64,000 nt of DNA from Candidatus Saccharimonadota bacterium. GTDB taxonomy: Bacteria; Patescibacteriota; Saccharimonadia; Saccharimonadales; UBA4665. The notes under the pieces were generated by a model. The model saw nothing but the letters and a program-made list of their open reading frames with translations, did no database searches and was not told the origin of the DNA. A program made the position numbers and the translations under genes. The stretch's first letter is position 1; the number at the start of each line of letters is the position of its first letter. Of the stretch, positions 51,447-61,512 are shown in pieces. Where the stretch lies: assembly GCA_003164595.1 (NCBI GenBank), contig PLTT01000007.1, positions 1 through 64,000 of the forward strand, given 5' to 3'.

Positions 51447-53372
51447 CTATTTCTTCTCTTCTTTCTTCTCTTCGTCGACTACTTCACCTTCAACTGGTTC
51501 GTCTTTATCGGTCTTTTCGTCTGGCTTAGACTCAGCATCAGTTGCCGCCTGCTCTTCTTTAGAGGCATTCTCGTACATCTTTGCGCCTATAGGCATCAGT
51601 TTGTCGTTAAGTTCCTTGGCAGCGGTCTCATAGGCTTCCTTATCGGTCTTTTCGTCAGCAGTAACCTTTTTAGCTGCCTCAACAGCTTCATCTAAGGTTT
51701 TCTTATCCTCATCACTCAACTTATCGCCATTATCTTTTTTCAGCTTCTCGGCTGCGTACACAGCATTTTCAAGTACGTTTTTTGCTTCAACTGTCTCGCG
51801 CTTGGTCTTATCTTCTTCGGCATGAGCTTCAGCTTCTTTGGCCATCTTCTCAACTTCATCCTTACTTAGACTGCCCGAGCCCTGGATTGTTATATTCTGT
51901 TCCTTACCCGTGCCTTTATCCTTGGCGGTAACGTTTAGGATCCCATTAGCATCAATATTGAAGGTAACTTCAATCTGCGGAACACCACGAGGGGCTGGTG
52001 GAATACCATCAAGCACAAAGCGCCCTAATGATTTATTGCCTTCTACCATGCCTCGTTCACCTTGAAGTACATGTACCTCAACTTGAGATTGATTGTCGGC
52101 GGCGGTTGAAAATACCTCTGATTTACTAGATGGAATAGTGGTATTTCGCTCAATTAGCTTGGTCATTACGCCACCCATTGTTTCGATACCAAGGCTCAGA
52201 GGTGTTACGTCCAGAAGAAGAACGTCCTTAACATCACCCTGCAAGACACCGCCTTGAATAGCTGCTCCAATGGCTACTACTTCATCGGGGTTTACTCCCT
52301 TCATAGGCGCTTTACCGAAAATATCTTTAACCTTTTTTTGTACTGCTGGCATACGTGTCATGCCGCCAACTAGTACGATGGCATCTATGTCACTGGCTTT
52401 CAGCCCAGCATCTTTTAGGGCTTTTTCACAAGGATCGGCAGTTTTATCTATCAAATCAGCCACTAGGCTTTCTAGCTTCGAACGAGTCAGTTTGTGCTCA
52501 AAGTGCTTTGGGCCATCAGCGTCAGCTGTTAGGAATGGGATATTTACATCGACTTCTTGAGCGGTACTGAGTTCTATCTTTGCCTTCTCAGCTTCATCTC
52601 GAAGTCTTTGCATAGCAGCTTTATCATCACCTACGTTAATACCAGAGTCTTTTTTGAATTCATCAACAAAGTAATTGACTAGTACTCGGTCAAAATCTGC
52701 TCCACCTAAGTGAGTATCACCGTTGGTTGATTTGACTTCAAAGACTCCATCACCTAGCTCAAGAATAGACACGTCGAAAGTTCCTCCACCGAGGTCGTAG
52801 ACAGCAATTTTCTCATCAGTTTTGCCTTTATCTAAGCCATAAGCCAAAGCGGCGGCGGTTGGTTCGTTAATGATACGCTTGACTTCAAGTCCGGCAATTT
52901 TACCGGCGTCTTTTGTAGCTTGGCGCTGTGAGTCATCGAAATAAGCCGGTACGGTGATTACGGCTTCGGTAACGGTATCGCCAAGAAAGGCCTCGGCATC
53001 GGCTTTGAGCTTGGACAGGATCATAGCACTGACTTCTTCTGGGCTGTATTCTTTGCCGGCCATTTTGACCTTAACGGACTGTCCGCTTTTGACAATGTCA
53101 TAACCCATGAGCTTGATATCTCTTTGGACTTCCTTATCCTCAAAACGTCGACCAATTAGTCGTTTAACTTCGTAAATGGTGTTGGCTGAGTTAGTAACTT
53201 GTTGTCGGCGGGCTACCTGACCAACCAAACGCTCACCGTTTTTGTTGACGGCTACGACACTTGGCGTGGTTCGAGCACCTTCAGAATTAGCTATAATCTC
53301 TGGTTTACCAGATTGCATTACGGCCATTGCCGAGTTTGTTGTTCCTAGATCGATTCCAATTATTTTTGCCAT
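51447..53372 (-). CDS. dnaK: Chaperone DnaK
   Basis: The 641-residue Hsp70 has [62 protein letters not shown] and [13 protein letters not shown], plus the substrate-binding domain and an acidic/basic tail ending KKEEKK. It is an ATP-dependent chaperone. Strong AGAAGGAGA site upstream. Confidence 0.97.
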   Translation of the reverse strand: MAKIIGIDLGTTNSAMAVMQSGKPEIIANSEGARTTPSVVAVNKNGERLVGQVARRQQVTNSANTIYEVKRLIGRRFEDKEVQRDIKLMGYDIVKSGQSVKVKMAGKEYSPEEVSAMILSKLKADAEAFLGDTVTEAVITVPAYFDDSQRQATKDAGKIAGLEVKRIINEPTAAALAYGLDKGKTDEKIAVYDLGGGTFDVSILELGDGVFEVKSTNGDTHLGGADFDRVLVNYFVDEFKKDSGINVGDDKAAMQRLRDEAEKAKIELSTAQEVDVNIPFLTADADGPKHFEHKLTRSKLESLVADLIDKTADPCEKALKDAGLKASDIDAIVLVGGMTRMPAVQKKVKDIFGKAPMKGVNPDEVVAIGAAIQGGVLQGDVKDVLLLDVTPLSLGIETMGGVMTKLIERNTTIPSSKSEVFSTAADNQSQVEVHVLQGERGMVEGNKSLGRFVLDGIPPAPRGVPQIEVTFNIDANGILNVTAKDKGTGKEQNITIQGSGSLSKDEVEKMAKEAEAHAEEDKTKRETVEAKNVLENAVYAAEKLKKDNGDKLSDEDKKTLDEAVEAAKKVTADEKTDKEAYETAAKELNDKLMPIGAKMYENASKEEQAATDAESKPDEKTDKDEPVEGEVVDEEKKEEKK

Positions 53373-53373
53373 A

Positions 53374-53514
53374 TTATTGTTCTCCTTCTTGCTTAATTAC
53401 TTCTGGGTCTTGTACTTCTTGAACCTCTTTGGTGATATCTTCCGGTCGATTGGTTATGGGAGCTGGGATGTTTTGCCTTGGAAATCCATCTTTCAATACA
53501 TCAAAATTGGGCAT
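53374..53514 (-). CDS. 46-aa ORF between grpE and dnaK
   Basis: This short ORF starts 1 bp after the grpE stop with GGAGGATAG upstream and ends just before the dnaK start. The product begins [15 protein letters not shown] and is rich in Pro, Glu and Gln, with no helix long enough for a membrane. It is acidic and likely disordered at the end. Not known to me from other heat-shock operons. Confidence 0.6.
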   Translation of the reverse strand: MPNFDVLKDGFPRQNIPAPITNRPEDITKEVQEVQDPEVIKQEGEQ

Positions 53515-53515
53515 T

Positions 53516-54004
53516 TTATCTATCCTCCATTTTCACCTTAACCATAGCGTGGCGTAAAACTTCATCACCGAGTTTATAGCCAGCCTGCAACTCTTCACTA
53601 ATTACTTCATGAGTGCCTTGGCCATCGTCCATACTAACAGCTTCGTGATAACGAGGGTCAAATATTTGGTGATCGGTTGGGATGCGTTCTATGCCAAGGT
53701 CGCCAAAAATCTTGGCGAATTGTTTAGCAACACCCTGAACCCCTTTGACATAATCACTGTCCTCCAGATCTTTAGGGGTGTGCTTGAGGGCACGATCTAA
53801 GGTATCTAGTGCTGGTAGTAACTCTCGGATAACCATCGCCTTATAAAAGCCGGCCATTTTGTTTCGTTCTTCCTCAGATCGACGACGAAGATTGATGGCA
53901 TCTGCCCTTTCTTGTTGGAGGGCGGCAGTAAGTTCCATAACCTGTTGTTGGAGGGCGGCAGGGTCAAGTTTTTGCTTCTTTGGAGCCTGGCTATTTTTAG
54001 TCAT
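53516..54004 (-). CDS. grpE: Nucleotide exchange factor GrpE
   Basis: From the ATG at 54004 (GAGGGGG upstream) the 162-residue protein has a long N-terminal coiled coil and the GrpE core NMAGFYKAMVIRELLPALDTLDRAL, followed by the beta domain with FDPRYHEAVS and LGDEVLRHAMVKV. It releases ADP from DnaK. It overlaps the hrcA end by 8 bp. Confidence 0.95.
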   Translation of the reverse strand: MTKNSQAPKKQKLDPAALQQQVMELTAALQQERADAINLRRRSEEERNKMAGFYKAMVIRELLPALDTLDRALKHTPKDLEDSDYVKGVQGVAKQFAKIFGDLGIERIPTDHQIFDPRYHEAVSMDDGQGTHEVISEELQAGYKLGDEVLRHAMVKVKMEDR

Positions 54005-54701
54005 AAAGTGCCCCCTCAAGAGCCTCGCCTGTATGGCGAACCAATTGCATAACATCGCGGTAGCTTTGCCTAGTAGGCCCTAGTACGCCAATATAGCTTT
54101 GGTCGGAGTATGGACTGCGAAAACGACTAATAATCAAGCTACAACCAGCACTACGACCAATTGGATTTTCTTGACCGATATAGACGTTTAGCGGCTCATT
54201 AGGGGCAGCTTCGTATAGCCAAGGCTCAAGATTGTCCAACAACCTCGCAACTTGTTGGACTTGATCGCCACTCATGAACTCCGGTTGGCCAAAAAGATTG
54301 GATAGACCGCTCATATATAATTGGGGCCCGATAGTGGCCAGTCCAAGATTATGCGTTAGCTCAACTAACGTCTCGACGGCGTTCCTAATAGTCCGCTCCG
54401 GCAAACCGCCACCTGTAACACGAGCTGAAATTGCCCGTTCGCCTCTGTTTTCGATCAATGGTAATTTTTCATTTGCTAAATTGTTAACGTAGTAACGATA
54501 GCCTTTATCGGTGGGTATGCGGCCGGCACTGGTATGTGGTTGCGTGATAAAACCGTCACGCTCTAAGTCGGCCATTTCAGACCTAATCGTCGCACTACTT
54601 ACTTTAAAAACTTTTGCCATAAGACTACTGCCCACTGGGCTAGCAACTTCGGCATATTGTTCAATTATGGCACTAAGAATTTGTTCTTGTCGTTTTGTCA
54701 T
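53997..54701 (-). CDS. hrcA: Heat-shock repressor HrcA (short)
   Basis: The product has the HrcA winged helix (TKRQEQILSAIIEQYAEVASPVGSSLMAK ... TIRSEMADLERDGFI) at residues about 1-75 and a shortened effector domain with TSAGRIPTDKGYRYYV; it is about 234 residues, well below the usual 340. I use the ATG at 54701 because AAGGA is 9 nt upstream. HrcA binds CIRCE and represses the operon until stress. Confidence 0.93.
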   Translation of the reverse strand: MTKRQEQILSAIIEQYAEVASPVGSSLMAKVFKVSSATIRSEMADLERDGFITQPHTSAGRIPTDKGYRYYVNNLANEKLPLIENRGERAISARVTGGGLPERTIRNAVETLVELTHNLGLATIGPQLYMSGLSNLFGQPEFMSGDQVQQVARLLDNLEPWLYEAAPNEPLNVYIGQENPIGRSAGCSLIISRFRSPYSDQSYIGVLGPTRQSYRDVMQLVRHTGEALEGALYD

Positions 54702-54718
54702 AGCACTCATTCCTTACA

Positions 54719-54762
54719 AGTGCTAGTGTAGCCAACTAGCACTCACATGTCAAGAGTGCTAG
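54719..54762 (-). promoter_or_regulatory. Tandem CIRCE operator over hrcA promoter
   Basis: The perfect CIRCE element CTAGCACTC-N9-GAGTGCTAG lies at 54736-54762. A further inverted half-site AGTGCTAG (54719-54726) lies 9 bp from its left arm, giving three half-sites at equal spacing. On the minus strand TTGACA (54748-54753) and TACACT (54725-54730), 17 bp apart, form the promoter inside these operators, so HrcA binding would cover the whole promoter. Confidence 0.9.
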
Positions 54763-54766
54763 TTAT

Positions 54767-55498
54767 TTATTTTGCTAGTGCTTCCTGGGTTTTTTTGAGT
54801 AGCGTTTTAATGAGCTCACGTGCCTCTTTTTGAGCCTTCAAGTCAATCATGCCCTTTACGATATCATCAACCTGTTTGGTGGCATGTTCAAGTGAGTCAT
54901 TCACGACAATCAGCAGATTTTTCATGGCAATTGCCTCTTGAAATATTTTGTTGGCAGTTTGCATGCGTCGGTAATATTCATTATCGTGAAGATGGCCTCT
55001 AGTGCTAAGTCGTCGTTGCCATTCTTTGAAACTGGGTGGTAGGACTAATATAGCCGTTACGTCTGGTTTGGCTTTTAGAATTTGCTGAATGCCACCAATA
55101 TCGACATCGGTAACAGAGATCTTATGATTAAGAGAGGCTTTTTCAAGTTCACGAATACTAATACCCGACACTTGTTGGTTATGAATAACTTCTGCTTCTA
55201 AAAATTCACCCTTTTTGAGATCACCTAGAACGTCCTCTTCGCTCCTGAACCAATATTCTCGGCCATTTTGTTCTAGGATGTCGTTATTGATACGAGGTTT
55301 ACGAGTAGTGTCTGAAACTATAAAGTTGTAGTGGTTTGTCGCTAGAAGCTTGTTGATCAGGGTATTTCGGCCGCTGGCCGAGGGGGCCACGAGCAGTACC
55401 AATTTTATGGACTTTAGGCTTTGTTGAGCTCTTTTAGAAACCCGATAAGTACTAAGTATATCTGTAAATTCTTGCAGATGGTCGAGGTGGTTCTCCAT
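54767..55498 (-). CDS. gmk: Guanylate kinase-like protein with altered P-loop
   Basis: The 243-residue protein has the GMK order: P-loop APSASGRNTL, SDTTRKPR, NGREYWF and FLEAEVIHNQQVSG. The P-loop lysine of GPSGxGKxTL is replaced by Arg (R44). The C-terminus has an added helix region. Guanylate kinase makes GDP from GMP; the Lys-to-Arg change may lower activity or the protein may be regulatory. It ends 5 bp from the CIRCE region. Confidence 0.82.
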   Translation of the reverse strand: MENHLDHLQEFTDILSTYRVSKRAQQSLKSIKLVLLVAPSASGRNTLINKLLATNHYNFIVSDTTRKPRINNDILEQNGREYWFRSEEDVLGDLKKGEFLEAEVIHNQQVSGISIRELEKASLNHKISVTDVDIGGIQQILKAKPDVTAILVLPPSFKEWQRRLSTRGHLHDNEYYRRMQTANKIFQEAIAMKNLLIVVNDSLEHATKQVDDIVKGMIDLKAQKEARELIKTLLKKTQEALAK

Positions 55499-55537
55499 AT
55501 ATAATTTATAGCATAGTGAGCCGGTTACGACTAATGA

Positions 55538-58048
55538 TTAGCGTAGTCTAATAGTGTGGCCTTCATCAATATTTGAGCTTCCTGGGGTAGCCACGTTATC
55601 GGCATTAGGTCGACGTTTGCGGGTTCGTTTTCGCTTGGGCTTGTCGATAATACTATTTGTACCTATGCTACCGCTAAGAGCCGTATGGGCTACAGAAATT
55701 GGTGCTGGTTGCTTTGGTTTTGGACTAGGTGAAGGGGGTTGAGAGAGCGCAGGTTGTTTCTGCTGAGGTACTTCTTCAGGATTTAGGTATCGTTCGCTAA
55801 CAAATCGTTCGATATATTGCCTGCTCACGGCATAGGTGGCACGGCTGTGATCAATAATTTGCTGACTGTAGTCGGTTGGCTGTTGGGGTAGGTTAAGGGT
55901 AATTGACGAAAAGGCTTGAACTTTTTCGCCTTCGATAGTCATGCTAACAACAAAATGGCGATTGTGCATATGGACTAGGTCATGTTCCTCGAATTTTGGC
56001 TCAAAGTAGCGTAGCATCGTGCGAGCATCATCAGCACTGGTTCGAAAGCTAATTATTGAACCAACGTTACCGAATATGGCATCACGGACTTCTGGTAGCA
56101 TCTGGGCAATATACTGGTTGGCCACCGTAAGATTAAGCCCATACTTCCTGGCTTCACTTAAAATTGTAGCGAAGCTATCTGTAGCAAAGTTCTGGAATTC
56201 ATCTACGTAAAGATAGAATGGGCTGCGATCATCCCGGGCAACATCGGCTCGGCTCATGGCTGCCATCTGTATTTTGGTAACTAGTAGAGCGCCAAGTAAG
56301 GCTGCATTATCTTCACCAACTAGCCCTCTGGATAAATTAACTATTAGTATCTTTCTCTCGTCCATGATTTGGCGGATATTAAAACTACTCTTGGGCTGCC
56401 CGATAATGTTTCGAACCAAAGGATTAGCCGTAAATGCTCCGACTTTGTTGAGTACTGGGGCTACGGCTTCGGCGGCAAATTTATCATTCCAACTGGCAAA
56501 TTCAATCGTCCAGAAGTTTCTGACTACTGGGTCGACAACGTGTTTTAAAACAGTATTCCTAAACTTTTTATCAGTTAGGATTCGAGTAATATCTAGCATC
56601 GTAGCTTCTGGATAATCTAGTAGTGCCAGAATGCTATATCGCAAGATGTATTCCAGTCGTGGCCCCCAGCTCTCGAACATTCTCTTCAAAACTCCAATAA
56701 GTTCGGAACAGGTGTGGGTTTTTAGTTTGGGGTCATAGACTTCCAAAGGATTGAAACCCATCGGAAAGTCGGTATCGGCGGGATTAAAGTAAATCACATC
56801 ATTAATTCGCTCGGCTGGTATGCGGCTCAAAACACCCTGGGCATAATCACCGTGAGGGTCAATTACTGCGAAACCATATGGACTAAAAATATCTGATATG
56901 GTCAGTAGCTCCAGTAGGCCAGATTTTCCCGTACCGGTTTGACCAATAATATATAAGTGGCGTCCTCTATCGATTCGGGGTAGCCCATAGATTGTGTTGT
57001 GACCTCTGAAATTAGTCGTAGCTATCGGACTAACATTACCGTCAGTTGGGCCTTCAATGATTGGTAAATTTGCTGGCGGTTCAGCAGTTTGTGCTATAGA
57101 CCAGAGGATATATGGTGTTTCGACATTGGTATGAGGTAGGTGATAGAGCGTGGCGACTTCTTCGATATTACACATGAAGCTGTGCTTGGCGATAGCGCGA
57201 ACTCTATAGTAGGCCTCGACCTGACGGTCGACGACCTTGGTTTGCTCAAAACCATTCAGGTAGGTTGTGTTGAACTGCTTGTAACTGGCAATAATCGACT
57301 GGAGGCGTAATCTTGCCTCAGGTCCGGTTATGTTCCCTTTGTAAACAATTCTAAGAACTGTCTCAAAAGCCAACTTTTGACTTTTTTCCTCCGCGGCACT
57401 GACCCTTGTTTGTTCATAGTCAGTCAGTTTGGCGGCCTCAGGCTTCTGACTTGGCTGCCCCCATAATGTGGCCATGAAAGTTCCAGGCCCCATTGGTTTG
57501 GTTTTCTGGTTAGAAATATATTGTTCGCTCCGCTTGTGCCAATTAGAAGCTGCCGGACGAATTACCATCTGGATCCAAGCCTCTTCGTCATCGCCAAACT
57601 TTGCCAAGGTTGCAGTTATGGCAGCTAAAGGATCTACTTCAAAGCTTTGAAAGGTTTTTATGGGCAAAGCATCGTTATTGGTGAACTTGAGCTCAGTGGT
57701 TAGGATGCTTGCGTAATCATGCTCGTGGGCAGAGGCATAGTCTTCAATCTCAGAAATATGTACCGTGGGATACTGGGCATAGATCTGTTCTTCTACGAAA
57801 CTTGTTAGATATCGGGGTACCCATACATAAAAACCAATTCTTTTTTTAAGTACCGCTATTTCAAAACTTATTCGTTCCCGGTCAGGCTTAGCAAACCGGC
57901 TTTTGGCTGGCATAGTTAATAGACCATTTAGGCTGGCAAACATCTGTTCGGCTGCGAGCTCTTTCTTATCGTTGGTACGAGGAACCTGAAGGAGTAATAG
58001 GATTCCCTCACTGTTAGCCTGATCTGGTGTCTGTTCTGATGGTTTCAT
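55538..58048 (-). CDS. TraG/VirD4-like DNA translocase ATPase
   Basis: The 836-residue protein has Walker A IIGQTGTGKSGLLEL, DPHGDYAQGVL, Walker B FYLYVDEFQNF and ILSEARKYGLNLTVANQYIAQM, the pattern of FtsK/HerA-related conjugation coupling ATPases common in Patescibacteria. The N-terminal 350 residues form a domain seen with these proteins; the C-terminal end (about 770-836) is Pro/Lys-rich. It may move DNA or protein through a membrane complex; other type IV secretion genes are not in this window. Confidence 0.87.
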   Translation of the reverse strand: MKPSEQTPDQANSEGILLLLQVPRTNDKKELAAEQMFASLNGLLTMPAKSRFAKPDRERISFEIAVLKKRIGFYVWVPRYLTSFVEEQIYAQYPTVHISEIEDYASAHEHDYASILTTELKFTNNDALPIKTFQSFEVDPLAAITATLAKFGDDEEAWIQMVIRPAASNWHKRSEQYISNQKTKPMGPGTFMATLWGQPSQKPEAAKLTDYEQTRVSAAEEKSQKLAFETVLRIVYKGNITGPEARLRLQSIIASYKQFNTTYLNGFEQTKVVDRQVEAYYRVRAIAKHSFMCNIEEVATLYHLPHTNVETPYILWSIAQTAEPPANLPIIEGPTDGNVSPIATTNFRGHNTIYGLPRIDRGRHLYIIGQTGTGKSGLLELLTISDIFSPYGFAVIDPHGDYAQGVLSRIPAERINDVIYFNPADTDFPMGFNPLEVYDPKLKTHTCSELIGVLKRMFESWGPRLEYILRYSILALLDYPEATMLDITRILTDKKFRNTVLKHVVDPVVRNFWTIEFASWNDKFAAEAVAPVLNKVGAFTANPLVRNIIGQPKSSFNIRQIMDERKILIVNLSRGLVGEDNAALLGALLVTKIQMAAMSRADVARDDRSPFYLYVDEFQNFATDSFATILSEARKYGLNLTVANQYIAQMLPEVRDAIFGNVGSIISFRTSADDARTMLRYFEPKFEEHDLVHMHNRHFVVSMTIEGEKVQAFSSITLNLPQQPTDYSQQIIDHSRATYAVSRQYIERFVSERYLNPEEVPQQKQPALSQPPSPSPKPKQPAPISVAHTALSGSIGTNSIIDKPKRKRTRKRRPNADNVATPGSSNIDEGHTIRLR

Positions 58049-58119
58049 TATGTCGTATTAAATACATTTACCAATAGAGTATATTGTCGCATTTTTTACG
58101 GCTAAAATACAGATAAGCG

Positions 58120-59988
58120 TTAGTAGAGACTGGCGGTTTTAGGCATTACACAGCCTTTTAACAGAGTCTTTACTTCGTCGGCATCTATGGTTTCTTTTTC
58201 TAGGAGAGTAGCTTCTAGAGCGTCCAGGTTCTTGAGATTAGCCTTTATAACAAACCTGGCACGAGTGGCAGCTTCAGTAATTAGGCTTTCAACTTCATCA
58301 TCGATCACTTTGGCAGTTTCGTCGGAGTATTCACGGTCATGAATTAAGCGATCCATCATCATGCCCTCATCGCTATGGAAAACTTGGTCACGAAGTTTCG
58401 TGCCCATACCCTGATTAACAACCATGTCTCGGGCTAGTTCGGCGGCCTTTTGTAGATCACTACCTGCACCTGTCGTTACTCGGTCTTTGCCGTAGACTAT
58501 TTCTTCGGCTATGCGGCCACCTAGCATACGCGCTAGGATATCTTTGTACTCAATAATAGAGTGATAACTTTTATCCTCGGGTGGGATGAACCAAGTTACA
58601 CCACCGGTACCGCCACGGGGAATAATAGTAACTTTATGAACGAAATCACTGTCAGGTAGAACATGGCCAACAATGGCATGACCAGCTTCGTGATAGGCCG
58701 AAATCTCTTTTTCTTTCTTACTCATTACCTTGGTCTTGCGTTCTGGCCCAATGGCAACTTTTTCAAAAGCTTCGGTAACATCATCTTGATCTATCTGCGA
58801 GTGATTGTTACGAGCGGCAACAATAGCAGATTCGTTAGCAATATTGGCAAGATCGGCGCCGGAAGAACCAGCAGTCTTGGCCGCCAGAGCATCTAGGTCG
58901 ACGCCTTTAGCTAAAGGCTTGTTGGCATAGTGGATCTTAAGGATGGCCTCTCGGTCTTTACGATCGGGTAAGATAATATCGACTCGTCGATCGAACCGTC
59001 CGGGTCGAAGTAATGCTGGGTCAAGAACGTCGGCTCGGTTAGTGGCTGCAATGACTATGACTGTTTGACCCTGTTCGAAACCATCCATTTCGACCAAAAT
59101 TTGGTTTAGGGTTTGCTCTCGTTCGTCATGGCCGCCACCCATTCCACTACCGCGTCGGCGACCTACGGCATCTATCTCATCTATAAAAATTATGCATGGG
59201 GAGTTTTTCTTAGCCTTAGCAAACAAATCACGAACTCGGCTAGCGCCAACACCTACGAACATTTCCACGAATTCAGAACCAGAGATACTAAAGAAAGGCA
59301 CGTTAGCTTCTCCGGCCACGGCTCGGGCTAGCATTGTCTTACCGGTACCTGGAGGGCCGATTAACAGTACGCCTTTTGGTATCTTGGCACCGACTGAAGC
59401 AAATTTTTTCGGGAATTTCAAAAACTCAACAACTTCTTGGAGATCCTGTTTGGACTCACCGCTGCCAGCTATATCTTTAAATGTAATTTTCTCTTTCTCG
59501 TTGCCATATAGACGAGCCCTGCTCTTACCAAAGCTCAGAGCTTGATTTCCCTGACCCTGGGCACTTCGGAGCATAAAGATGAACAAGCCACCAATAATAA
59601 CAACCGGCAAAATATATTCAAGGCCGATTGTTAGTAAACTAGTGCCATTCGATACTGCTTTATACGAAATCGTTACTTTGGATAAGTTAAATCCTTGATC
59701 CTTCAATGATGCATTAGGATCATCATAACTTTTGAGAGTAGCTGTTGTGGCACCTTTTTTTGTGATCGTCAGTTGATTGCCGTTAATAGCTATTTCTTTG
59801 TAGTCTCCGGCATTAGACTGAGAGACAGCCTGAGTTAAAGGGACTGTAGTCAGGGTTGTTGCTTTATTGTTGGCCGCAAACAAGACAGCTGCGAATAGAA
59901 TGATCAGAGCAATAAAGCCAGTATTTTTAATACCGCGCTTGGTTGGGTTGGGTCGTGCTTGAGGCTTCTTAAAAGGTTTTTTATCCAT
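58120..59988 (-). CDS. ftsH: ATP-dependent zinc metalloprotease FtsH
   Basis: The 622-residue protein has two membrane helices (about 22-42 and 128-148), AAA+ motifs [10 protein letters not shown] and [12 protein letters not shown] with the second region of homology, and the zinc site HEAGH with a later Asp ligand. It is the membrane quality-control protease. Gene order tilS-ftsH is common in bacteria. Confidence 0.97.
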   Translation of the reverse strand: MDKKPFKKPQARPNPTKRGIKNTGFIALIILFAAVLFAANNKATTLTTVPLTQAVSQSNAGDYKEIAINGNQLTITKKGATTATLKSYDDPNASLKDQGFNLSKVTISYKAVSNGTSLLTIGLEYILPVVIIGGLFIFMLRSAQGQGNQALSFGKSRARLYGNEKEKITFKDIAGSGESKQDLQEVVEFLKFPKKFASVGAKIPKGVLLIGPPGTGKTMLARAVAGEANVPFFSISGSEFVEMFVGVGASRVRDLFAKAKKNSPCIIFIDEIDAVGRRRGSGMGGGHDEREQTLNQILVEMDGFEQGQTVIVIAATNRADVLDPALLRPGRFDRRVDIILPDRKDREAILKIHYANKPLAKGVDLDALAAKTAGSSGADLANIANESAIVAARNNHSQIDQDDVTEAFEKVAIGPERKTKVMSKKEKEISAYHEAGHAIVGHVLPDSDFVHKVTIIPRGGTGGVTWFIPPEDKSYHSIIEYKDILARMLGGRIAEEIVYGKDRVTTGAGSDLQKAAELARDMVVNQGMGTKLRDQVFHSDEGMMMDRLIHDREYSDETAKVIDDEVESLITEAATRARFVIKANLKNLDALEATLLEKETIDADEVKTLLKGCVMPKTASLY

Positions 59989-60024
59989 ATGTGTTGATAT
60001 TATACAGACTAGCCTTAATTTTGG

Positions 60025-60906
60025 CTAGCGCTCAACTGACAAGAGTGCCAAATAGTCTCCTTTTACTCTTAGGATATGTCCTTTGTTAATATCACAACTC
60101 TTACCCAATCCCAGTGTCTTAGCGGCAATGACCAGCTTTTCTATAGCCACTCTATCAACTGTTATATCTTGTTGTCTAAGCCAGGTAACCATGACCTCCC
60201 TTGCGATACTGTGCGGGAGACTAATAAACCATTGCCTATTGATCTGATTATTCTTTGAGTTATCAGTCATTAAACTGCTTAATAAATCATCAATTTGCTC
60301 GTTAGATCCTTGGCTGCTTTCGATAATACGGAGTAAGCTATCGCGCCCCTCGATCGTAAATTTTGGTACAATTTCGCCACGAATGTAATTACGCAAATAC
60401 TTGGTATCTTGGTTAGTACTATCTTCTCGCCAAGCAAGATTGTGCTCCAATGCATATGCTACTAGATCTTTTTTCGGGAAAGATAGTAGCGGCCGCTTAA
60501 TGTCTTTTGAATACATCGAACTTAGACCGTGGCGATTGGTTCCTCTAAGGAGGTTGATTATTGCCGTTTCCATAAGATCGTCCTGATGGTGTGCTGTGAT
60601 TATCGCCGACGCTTCAACCTCATTTCTAACCCTATTCAAGAACTCATAACGTTTGGTGCGGGCTGTTGCCTCAGATGTTTCTGACCCGAGCTTACCCTCA
60701 TCATAATGAAACTCAAAACCATGTTGTTTTGCCAATTTCTCAACGAAAATTCGGTCGTCGTTAGAATCTGCACGAATACCATGATCATAATGCGCCACAA
60801 CCAAGCCTAGGTCTGATTTTTGACTTAGTAAATCTAAAAGTACTATTGAGTCTACTCCGCCACTAACAGCAACAACATACCTACCTGGTTCAATAATAAT
60901 TTCCAT
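60025..60906 (-). CDS. tilS: tRNA(Ile)-lysidine synthase TilS, short
   Basis: The 293-residue protein has the PP-loop AVSGGVDSIVLLDLL, AHYDHGIRADSNDD and TAHHQDDLMETAIINLLRGTNRHGLSSM. It lacks much of the C-terminal domain of larger TilS. TilS converts C34 of the CAU anticodon tRNA-Ile2 to lysidine; a CAT tRNA that fits Ile2 lies about 1.3 kb away. Confidence 0.93.
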   Translation of the reverse strand: MEIIIEPGRYVVAVSGGVDSIVLLDLLSQKSDLGLVVAHYDHGIRADSNDDRIFVEKLAKQHGFEFHYDEGKLGSETSEATARTKRYEFLNRVRNEVEASAIITAHHQDDLMETAIINLLRGTNRHGLSSMYSKDIKRPLLSFPKKDLVAYALEHNLAWREDSTNQDTKYLRNYIRGEIVPKFTIEGRDSLLRIIESSQGSNEQIDDLLSSLMTDNSKNNQINRQWFISLPHSIAREVMVTWLRQQDITVDRVAIEKLVIAAKTLGLGKSCDINKGHILRVKGDYLALLSVER

Positions 60907-61011
60907 CTATTTATATTTTAACAGTCATTGGCTGGGGTCAATATCTGGACTATTTAGTCTAAGCCTAGTCAACAGAGATGAAACGTGCTATATTTGGCCA
61001 TGAATCATCAT

Positions 61012-61087
61012 GGCGGCGTAGCTCAGTGGTTAGAGCACAGGACTCATAAGCCTGGGGTCAGTGGTTCAAATCCACTCGCCGCTACCA
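61012..61087 (+). tRNA. tRNA-Met (CAT), probable elongator
   Basis: Loop CTCATAA (anticodon CAT), acceptor GGCGGCG/CGCCGCT with G1-U72, encoded CCA. The acceptor and T-arm resemble Bacillus elongator tRNA-Met. The anticodon stem has an A31-G39 mismatch, as in tRNA-Arg(TCT). An Ile2 identity cannot be excluded. Confidence 0.85.
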
Positions 61088-61135
61088 TCACGTTGTTTGT
61101 TAAAGCCTTTTGGACAATAGACCCTTCATAAAGAC

Positions 61136-61161
61136 AAACACCCTCATAATAGAGGGCGTTT
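61136..61161 (-). terminator. Bidirectional terminator
   Basis: AAAC-A-CCCTC pairs with GAGGG-C-GTTT around a short loop. It lies about 50 bp past tRNA-Met on the plus strand and about 25 bp past the stop of the 30-aa peptide gene on the minus strand. Confidence 0.7.
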
Positions 61162-61183
61162 AATAAAAATTACTTAATAATTT

Positions 61184-61276
61184 TTAGATTTTGCTAAGAA
61201 TCTGATCTATCTTAGTCATGGCCTGATTGGGTAATAGCTCGAAAGACAAGCCACCCTGAGCGCTAACTGTTGTCAT
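61184..61276 (-). CDS. 30-aa peptide with strong expression signals
   Basis: The peptide starts MTTVSAQGGLSFELLPNQ and ends in an amphipathic KIDQILSKI. It has its own consensus promoter, an AAAAAAGGAGC ribosome site and a terminator, so it is a monocistronic unit. It has no membrane segment. The GG pair at residues 8-9 is the kind of site cleaved in double-glycine leader peptides, but that is speculative. Function unknown. Confidence 0.6.
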   Translation of the reverse strand: MTTVSAQGGLSFELLPNQAMTKIDQILSKI

Positions 61277-61334
61277 TTATTATTGCTCCTTTTTTATTTT
61301 TTGTAATTTTTATTTATTAGCCACAACAGTGCTT

Positions 61335-61363
61335 ATTATAATATTTTATTTATAGTAAGTCAA
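61335..61363 (-). promoter_or_regulatory. Consensus sigma-70 promoter of the 30-aa peptide gene
   Basis: On the minus strand TTGACT (61358-61363) and TATAAT (61335-61340) are exactly 17 bp apart, one of the best promoter matches in the window. It drives a leader of about 50 nt before the peptide ATG. From 61364 to 61512 I see nothing else. Confidence 0.75.
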
Positions 61364-61512
61364 TATCCGTTGTGACTTGTTTTTTGTTTTAGCTTTCGCT
61401 GTTATTAATTGTAGATTAATCCCTGCTTATATTGCAAGAAAATTATTAATGATATAACTCCGGCTGTACCTCCAGTCCCAAATGTACCTTAAGGCATAGG
61501 ATCTATTAAAAA

